Part shown: piece by piece, positions 8,640 through 14,964 of the stretch
Layout: each line of letters opens with the position of its first letter
How positions within the stretch are numbered: position 1 is the stretch's first letter
NCBI GenBank assembly: GCA_900088475.1
Contig: FLMG01000900.1
Location: 22,642 to 37,605 of the forward strand
From: Hyphochytrium catenoides
Lineage: Eukaryota > Sar > Hyphochytriomycetes > Hyphochytriales > Hyphochytriaceae
Reading direction: 5' to 3'
Length of the DNA stretch: 14,964 nt
Translations under genes and position numbers: made by a program
The notes under the pieces: model-generated
The model's input: the letters and a program-made list of their open reading frames with translations, nothing else
The model's database searches: none
Told to the model about the DNA's origin: nothing

Positions 8640-10890
8640 ACTGAGGTGCAGCAAGAAGAGGACGGACCACAAGAACAAACATCTTGTTGATGATGTTTGC
8701 TGTGGCGGCTGCCGTGTACTGGGAGGGGAGGATGATGTACTGCGCTCTAAGGCTTGGGACTCTTATCATAAGCAGGCTAGAAGGTCAGGCATTTGTACAA
8801 GGTATAATGGGATGAAGTCTAGCAAGAAGGTCATCCTTTTTCCCCCCAAACAAGAAGGAGGATCAGCCCGCCCCTGAGGATGAGGATGATAATAACCATA
8901 AGCCAGCGTCAGCACAGCATCAGTGAGCTGTTATGTCCATTACGGCTTGACAGCAACGTGTACTATGTAGCGGCGTACTGCCTACTATAAAGACTCCAAA
9001 AATCTCAAACAGCAGGAGAGGAATCAGCGGTAAGTGGGGAGGATAATACTGTGGCGGGTGATGTTTCCATAGCAGCAGAAGTCTAGCAAGTCTTGTAATG
9101 AATAATACTGCCGTCACCTCTTTACAAGAGGAAAGAATCCCATCATGGTGCGGTGCTGCTTTGCCGACGACGGAGATAGCAGCAGCAGCAGCAGGCAGCA
9201 GTTATTATAGAGCAGAACCGCGGCGCTCCGACACAAAATCCTATCTCAAGCTCGTTATTAATCTTCTACCTCTAATTAACCAGAGAAGGGAGAAGAAGAG
9301 GGTGATGAAGCTGCTAAAACCCACAGCATTCAGATCTTCTAATAAATTAAGCAACCCGAAGAGACGGAGGATGAGTTGGCGACCAGCAGTAGTCCTTCGA
9401 CCCCCAAGTAGTTCTAATGCTACTCTTTTTAGCAGCCTTGGTAACTTGGTAATCATATAGAGACGACGACAGCAAGGTTGCTCTGCTTGAGCAGCACTTT
9501 AAAAATGGGAAAGATGCTACATTAATGCAAAAGTGGCAGGTTGTATCTTGCTTTTCTTCTTTTGATGGTTCTTTCTTACCGTAGGCAGGTGAGGGATGGA
9601 GATGCGGCTGGATCAATTAGAGAGTCGCCGTTGGTGCCCAGCAGCCGTAGGGACCTCCTCTCATTTCTTCGCGCCTCAAGTGAGAGGACAATAAAGTCTA
9701 AAAACTGATTGGCCATTGCGTGAATAAAGCGGAAGCAGAAGCGAGTGATGTTTATGTATTGAGGAATGATGGTATGCAACTAGAAGAAGAGAAGGAGACA
9801 GTAGTAGTGGTCAAGAATATATATGGTAAGTAGAGATGCAATCCTTCATCATCATCATCCCTCTACATTCGTAGTAGATAGATGGTTCTTAGGGTAAGAA
9901 AAAATGACCAATGGCGACAGACTGTTTCGAACAGGTCTCCGTCTGAGAGGTAGCCTGTTCTGTTTTTTGCGATTTTCCTGGATTGCTCTCTGTCGTTACC
10001 CTCCCTGACGATAATACCCTACCCTGGGCCCATTTCTGCTCATCACCATTCGCCTGCATGCTCTACTACATCACGGAACGAGTAGACCACCATGCTTAGT
10101 ACTAGTAGTAGAATACTCTGCTCTTCTGTTCCTCCGTGGCCATTGCTGAATGGCGATGGTACTCGCCAGTGGCGTCGGACAGTGGTGGGGTTTGTCTAGG
10201 AAATGTGACGGCTTCTTTTTTACTTGTGGTAACATAATGGTGGGCCGCAACCTCACTCCTCCCTCTTCAATGCCGTCGCTGTACAATTGCCAACCTTCGT
10301 CTTTTTTTTCCGGCAATATGCTGTCTTCTCGACCAGCCCACAGTTCTCCAATAAGGTGTGAACAACCATCTGTTGCCAAGCTGCTGAGGATACTCGATTC
10401 GAACTTACTACACAAACAGCAATTCTCAGCTGTTTTGTGTTAGCTAAGATGATAATATGGAGGAAGGTCAACAACTGCTGAGAAAAACCTTCTACCTCCT
10501 CTCATCCTCCCAGGTGTACGGTCCGATTACATCGCCGGATGCCACCTCCTTCTTTGATCATCCGGATTTCTTTTTTCTTGCTTTGATGACTTCACAATTA
10601 TGTTATTCAGATGACAGGGATGAAGTAAGCCCTCCTTGAGAAACGATGCTGCTGCTTTGTGTTCGAACACTAACACCCTTACTTTCTGTACACTAGTGAT
10701 CGCTAATATTATGGCAACGCTGATATTGTAAGTTCTATTCTAGTACCGTCTCATACCTCTATGCTGCTTCGATCACACACGTTGAAGACTTTCCCCTTCT
10801 TCCCGTGTCCCGTAGGCTTACTACAGTACGACCCTTTTTTGCGATCTCAAAGGGCGAGTCTCACTGTGCACTCAATGCAGAACAATTAGT
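8640..10890. other. About 2.2 kb with no recognisable gene
   Basis: Open frames here are short (longest about 120 codons), their products look like no family I know, and they overlap on both strands. Simple-sequence patches occur: AGC triplets at about 9178-9200, catcatcatc at about 9847-9860, and scattered CTCCTC. One small frame (8629-8877, plus) has a cluster VCCGGCRVLGG but no clear domain. The stretch could be decayed transposon or intergenic DNA, or could contain small introns I cannot place without homology. Confidence 0.5.
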
Positions 10891-10893
10891 ATC

Positions 10894-12170
10894 ATGTTGT
10901 ACAACTCTTCGCGCAGCGTAAGCGAAGGGCCGGTGTCTAGGCATGATACCGCCAGGTTATGCATCTATATTATTAGAGCCGAGCACCACCTTAATGCAAC
11001 ATCCTCAAGATTTACTCATCCGGGGCACGAGCATCTAGTTTGCAAGTTGAAGTGCAGCATCTATGGGCTCAAACAGAGTCCTCGTCAACGGAACAAAGTC
11101 TTAGACACTTTTATCTTCGCGGCAACGGATTCGAACCCAGCTTGTGTGAACCCTCCTGCCTATACATCAACAGGTCCGGGGAGGATGGCAAGTCGACCAT
11201 TGTGTCGACTCTCGTAGATGACCTGCCGATTGTTGTCCCAAGCACTGACCGTACAAACCAAGGTAAAGGCTTTCTAAAGAGCAGGTTTGATGTGAAGGAC
11301 TTAGGAGAACCTTCTTCCTGGTGGTGGGAGGAGTTGAGATTATTCGAGATCGAAAGAATTGGAGATTTATCTTCGACAACGAAGATTTATCCTAGACCTT
11401 CTGCAGCGCTACCGCGTGGAAGCTTGTAACCAAATCAGCGCATTCGTTGCTTCTGGGTGGTGAAAAGCTGCCCCAGGTAGACTCTCTCTCTACGCTACTT
11501 CTGAAGAGGAGGATTCTTTTCTCAAAATACACTACAGAAATGATGAGGTTGGCTGTCTTATGCATCTGGGGGTAGCCTCCAGGCCGGATATAGCCTTCGC
11601 AGTACAATCGGTTAGCCAGCATACGGCCAACTATAGGCAGATACACTGGGCTGCAGTGAGCGAATATTGAGATATCTGAAGGAACTGCCGACTGCGTCTT
11701 ATGCTTATAAGGACCATCAACCCCAGACAACAACAATCAGAGTCCAACACTACAACTCTTCGCAGATGCAGATTGGGCGGATGATCTCAACGAGAGGAAA
11801 GCCATCTCTGGCAACTTTCTTACTACTCTAGGGACTGGTGCTTTCGGTTGGAAGGTTAAGAAGCAAGATATAGTGGTCTCTTCAGCGACTGAAGCAGAGT
11901 GTATCTCATTTTGGACCGGAGCCAAAAATGCAGAACACAGACTTTCTTTCGTTCTTAGTTCCTGTATAGGTTGAACAGCCCTGCTCTGTGACTGTTGAAG
12001 GTGGATGTTGCCCGGTCTTTCCCCATTCTTCTTCTTAGAGTATGTATCAAGTTAGGAAGTCTCTTGGGGTTAGATTATCTGTCCATGGGAGGAATAGTTG
12101 GCTAGTTGTTAAAAAAAGGTACGCTTCGAACGTCTACCTCTTGCAACAAGGTGAAAGAAGCAACAAATGA
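10894..12170 (+). pseudogene. Ty1/copia retrotransposon relic: reverse transcriptase and RNase H, frame-broken and 5'-truncated
   Basis: Copia motifs run in order on the plus strand but in changing frames. They are: KLKCSIYGLKQSPRQ (about 11045-11090, mid reverse transcriptase); after a frame change GFEPSLCEPSCLYI and LVDDLPIVVP (the usually YVDD-type catalytic box, about 11205-11240) and SRFDVKDLGE; after another change RFILDLLQRYRVEACN; then GCLMHLGVASRPDIAFAVQ and HWAAVS (about 11550-11665). RNase H follows at 11756-11974 with ADADWADD and ATEAE, which carry expected acidic catalytic residues. Several frameshifts and stops mean no full polyprotein can be made. Gag, protease, integrase and the early reverse transcriptase are not visible upstream, and no LTR was recognised. 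Confidence 0.85.
11756..11974 (+). pseudogene. RNase H segment of the plus-strand copia relic
   Basis: This is the best-preserved piece of the relic: one open stretch LFADADWADD, NERKAISGNF, GAFGWKVKKQ, SATEAE, ending at a TGA. The order matches the ribonuclease H that follows reverse transcriptase in copia polyproteins: a DADWA motif, then RKS-like, W-KKQ-like and STEAE-like motifs. In an intact element the frame would continue for roughly 60 more residues; here it stops early. Confidence 0.85.
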
Positions 12171-12768
12171 TGGCACTGCTGAAAATGGCGATGCTGGTGG
12201 ATCATCAGCCAATGCTGCGTGCTGAAGGTGATCCTAGCAGCGCCAGTATTAGTAGTCGTATTAGTAGACCACGTAACATAAATAAGAGTGTCTTACAGCG
12301 CCCCATACGTTATAAAAACATCCGACATTTAGCTAAGAAGAACAGTGACCAACAAGGAAAGCACACACACGCAGAAGGAGAGGGCGAGAAAAAACGGGAG
12401 GAGAAGTGCTCTGTCTGTATGAGAGCTCTGTCTGTCAGTCTGTGGTGTGCATCTTGTCTGCAGTAACCAGATCCTTACGACAACATGAAGTCGCCTGATA
12501 TGTCGTGGGAAGGCTTTTTCGCGTTCATGGCTCGAAAGGCTAGGTATTATAATCTTTGTTCCCGAATGTACTTTGTTACTTTGTGAAGTCAGTAACAGGG
12601 TCTTCTAGATCATGCAAGACACAGTCACTAAAAAGACTAACCAGATAACACGGTAACTAGGAAAACGGGGTCCCATAAATAAGCTCTAGACACTCATTCT
12701 GACCATGTTAGTAGAGTACCCTGATGAATTTTAGCAGAGGTCGATGTTGATGATGTCTGAAGCTCTGT
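12171..12768. other. Region between copia relic and inverted-repeat element
   Basis: No recognisable gene. A frame at 12167-12466 has no family resemblance and is rich in Arg/Lys at its end. The part near 12400-12465 repeats ctctgtctgt and tgtctgcag, and the rest is AT-rich. It should contain whatever remains of the 3' LTR of the plus-strand copia relic, but I could not define LTR ends because no second copy is present. Confidence 0.4.
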
Positions 12769-13211
12769 CTAGATGAACATATAACAAAGGGACTTGATGA
12801 TGATTATCTTGTCAATTGACTGAAAGAATGTGTCTCTTGGTGCTCTGCTGGTCAATCTGCGCCTCGTTCCATCCTCCTCCTAACAAAGTCCTTATGCTCA
12901 AAAGAAGAGGCCAGGGAATTCTCCTCACATCTCTCTTCACCCATAACACAGTTCTACCCGTAACGACTATGCCTCTGAGAGCTAGGTGTGTGTGTATAGA
13001 GAGTGATATACTGACAAGAAGCAAAGAGAGAGAGGGATGTGAGAAGAATTTCCAGAAGAACACAGGAGCAGCAGAGGAGAGAGAGATGATGAGGGAAGCT
13101 GGGCCGAGCAAAAGATCTCGAGTCCAGACCAGGCTCTCAGGACTGAGTGATGATTCAGAGAAATCTCCATCACACATCAATACCAAGTCCCTTTGTTATC
13201 ATTGCATCTAG
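12769..13211. mobile_element. 443-bp segment with imperfect 28-bp terminal inverted repeats (MITE candidate)
   Basis: Left arm 12769-12796 and right arm 13184-13211 are inverted copies matching at 24 of 28 positions, including a perfect 16-bp core ATAACAAAGGGACTTG (12781-12796) and its complement (13184-13199). Both arms begin CTAGATG, so a TA dinucleotide sits at each boundary, as expected if a Tc1/mariner-like transposase had acted. Size and lack of a recognisable transposase suggest a non-autonomous element. The interior has long open frames on both strands (12816-13211 plus, 12812-13186 minus) with no recognisable domain. Confidence 0.5.
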
Positions 13212-13392
13212 CTTGTGCTCATACAGAAGCTTCAGGCATTGCCACCCAGCTCTGTAAAGTTCATCAGAAGCATTGAATCACTCAACACTCCCCCGCATAC
13301 TTAGCTTCTCTCGATCGTCAGTAGTGATGGTGGCGGTTCTCATACTGTCCGTCTCACTCACGCTCTCCCCCGCCCGCAAGACGAAGCTAGGT
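13212..13392. other. Short spacer between inverted-repeat element and minus-strand copia relic
   Basis: No gene is seen. The minus-strand copia similarity stops at about 13393, so the RNase H half of that element is missing from this interval. The sequence is pyrimidine-rich near 13350-13375. Confidence 0.4.
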
Positions 13393-14964
13393 GAGTAGTA
13401 GTAGCAATAAGGGTATCAGTGTCAGAGGGACAGGCCCCTAGGTTGAAGGCGCTCCACCATCTCGGTTATATACTTCGACTGTCGAAGGGATATCTTCCTA
13501 GCCGCTCTATCCCGCTTCACTTCGATACCCAGGTAGTACTCTAATTCCCCCAGATCCGTAATAGAAAACGGGCCGACACCATGTCCTTGATCCCTGCTAT
13601 TAGCACGGTAGTGGGAGCAAAGAGAAGCATGATGTCATCAACGAAGACTCCGACGACCTCAAGGTCATCAGGTCTCAAAGAGTGCCGCTTGACATAAACT
13701 CCAAAGTCACAAACGCTGCCCTGGAACCCTGGCCACCTAGATATTGGTGGGGGTGTTATTCCACATCTTGGGACTCTGACGGAGGCCATATAGTGTCTTT
13801 TTCAACCTCCAGACGTGACCTTCCTGCCCAGGGGTTGCAAACCCCAGTGGTTGACGCATGTACACCTGCTCGTCGAGACTGCCGTTGAGGAAGGAGGTCT
13901 TGATATCGACATGGTGCACTTCTAAATCCAGCGTGGCAGCGAGAGAGAGAAGATAGCGCACAGTTTCGTGTCCAATCACTGGGGCAAAGAGCTCTCCAAA
14001 GTCAATACCTTACTTTTTTTGTCGATTGCCAAGAGCGACCAGACGAGCCTTGTACTTGTCAACGGAACGGTCGCTATGTAAGTGGACTCTAAAGACCCAC
14101 TGACAGCAGATGACATGTGCGCCTTGCGGTAGAGACACTGGGTCGTAGACCTCATGAGCCTGCATTGACGTAAGCTCTGAGGTACGGGCGGCTAGCCATT
14201 CTGTAGAATGGTCCAGAGAGCGCTTCGCGTACTGTCTTGGTTCAGAGACATGGAGAAGGTTGGCCTGACCTAATGGCAAAGAGAGAGTCTTCCTGTAACA
14301 GTCTGTCCGCCATAGGACCGAGTGAAGAAGGAGGGTTGGGGGTGGTCGCGGCAGGAGAGGGGGGAGAAGGATCGATCTGCAGGTGGGTCTTCATTGTCCC
14401 CAACCTCGGTGTCGCTTGTCTCGAAGGAGCTATCTCTCGCTTCGCTGCGATCTGGTGCCGACACTGGGGAGCCAATGGCAACTGCTGCACCTGCTGTCCC
14501 AACCGAGCGTGCACTTTGTCCTTCTTCTGTCCCGACCGCGCGTGCACTTTGTCCTCCTTGTCTCGCTACTGCTTCTTCTTCAGCACCTAGTGGTCCTGCT
14601 ACTTCAGCTGTAGTTGCTTCTTCGCTCGCCATTGTTGCGAACAGAAAGACATAAGCATGGGCTCCTGCCTCCAGGCTTTCTTCAGCACAAATGCACGCGA
14701 GCGAGACTCGTCACTAATCACCTTACGCCGACAGAGATTCTCCTCGTCACGGGGTCATACAGCCGATAGCCATGCGTACCAGAGTCGTACCCTACAAAGT
14801 ATACCGAGAGCTCCGTGCATCAAGCTTACTTCTTGAGCATCGTCGAGGGCTTCAAGGCATACGCAAGTAAACCAAAGACGCGTAGGTGACTAACATCAGG
14901 TGGCTTCCCGCACCACTCTTGTACGGAGTATAGCCAGCGAGAGAGCCAGTAGGGCAGCGGTTGA
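13393..14964 (-). pseudogene. Ty1/copia retrotransposon relic: integrase end, linker and reverse transcriptase; runs off right edge
   Basis: Read from right to left. The integrase C-terminal region shows SLAGYTPYKS, KPPDVSHLRVFG and FVGYDSGTHGYRLYDP in shifting frames (14964 to about 14690). A low-complexity Ala/Glu-rich linker follows (about 14632-14300). Reverse transcriptase starts at about 14279 with EPRQYAKR, WVFRVHLHSD and VDKYKARLVALG, hits an in-frame TAA at 14010-14012, and continues in the same frame with FGELFAPV, HHVDIKTSFLNGSLDEQVYM and LKKTLYGLRQSPKMW. It then shifts frame for GVYVKR and the catalytic VFVDDIMLLF (about 13660-13620), and shifts back for DLGELEYYLGIEVKR. Similarity ends near 13393 before RNase H. 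It is inactive as it stands, but much better preserved than the plus-strand relic. Confidence 0.87.
14501..14561 (-). repeat. 33-bp tandem repeat in the copia linker
   Basis: The segment CGTGCACTTTGTCCT recurs with a 33-bp period (starting 14508 and 14541). In the minus-strand frame this gives two copies of an 11-residue unit, GQSAR(A/S)VGTEE-like. It lies in the variable region between integrase and reverse transcriptase, which tolerates such expansions. Confidence 0.7.

Noticed and set aside
8629-8877. 82-codon plus-strand frame with a Cys cluster (VCCGGCR)
   Set aside because: No recognisable zinc-binding spacing or family; frames of this length are expected by chance in about 2 kb of gene-free DNA.
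9177-9200. AGC triplet run
   Set aside because: Short simple repeat with no coding context.
10660-10675. Palindrome TGTTCGAACA
   Set aside because: A short palindrome in gene-free DNA with no repeat copies or neighbouring structure to support a role.
11125-11140. GGATTCGAACCC, resembling a tRNA B box (T-loop) on the minus strand
   Set aside because: It lies within the copia reading frame GFEPSLCEPSCLY and no acceptor or anticodon stems could be formed around it.

Overview
The window is nuclear DNA of a eukaryote, most likely a free-living protist or alga. Three housekeeping or membrane-protein genes carry spliceosomal GT-AG introns, mostly 58-290 nt, with pyrimidine-rich 3' ends and very small exons. 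The right third holds remains of Ty1/copia retrotransposons. Lineage cannot be fixed from sequence alone. Exon structures below were rebuilt by hand: protein-family similarity was combined with GT-AG boundaries and checked for phase continuity.

Layout. (1) 1-2609, minus strand: a xylulokinase-type FGGY sugar kinase with 13 visible exons, running off the left edge about 25-50 codons short of its end. (2) 2610-3695: a divergent intergenic region with two ATTGGCTG (inverted CCAAT-box) copies 30 bp apart and a CT-rich tract before the next gene. (3) 3696-5027, plus strand: a complete cystathionine gamma-lyase with a single 66-nt intron. (4) 5272-7827, minus strand: a six-transmembrane voltage-gated potassium channel rebuilt from 11 exons (416 aa). 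It has a full S4 arginine ladder and a TVGYGD filter, no recognisable T1 domain, a cysteine-rich turret and a C-terminal coiled coil. It converges on the lyase gene. (5) 7828-10890: CT microsatellites, a nested inverted repeat at 8537-8630, and about 2.2 kb without a recognisable gene. (6) 10894-12170, plus strand: a 5'-truncated, frame-broken copia reverse transcriptase/RNase H relic. (7) 12769-13211: a 443-bp segment bounded by imperfect 28-bp inverted repeats, a MITE candidate. (8) 13393-14964, minus strand: a second, better-preserved copia relic (integrase end, repeat-bearing linker, reverse transcriptase) running off the right edge.

The three cellular genes belong to unrelated pathways: pentose phosphorylation, transsulfuration and potassium conductance. 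Nothing suggests co-regulation beyond the shared divergent promoter region of the kinase and the lyase. The right half looks like a retroelement-rich, gene-poor stretch. I found no clear new multi-gene system. The most noteworthy item is the unusual domain architecture of the potassium channel.
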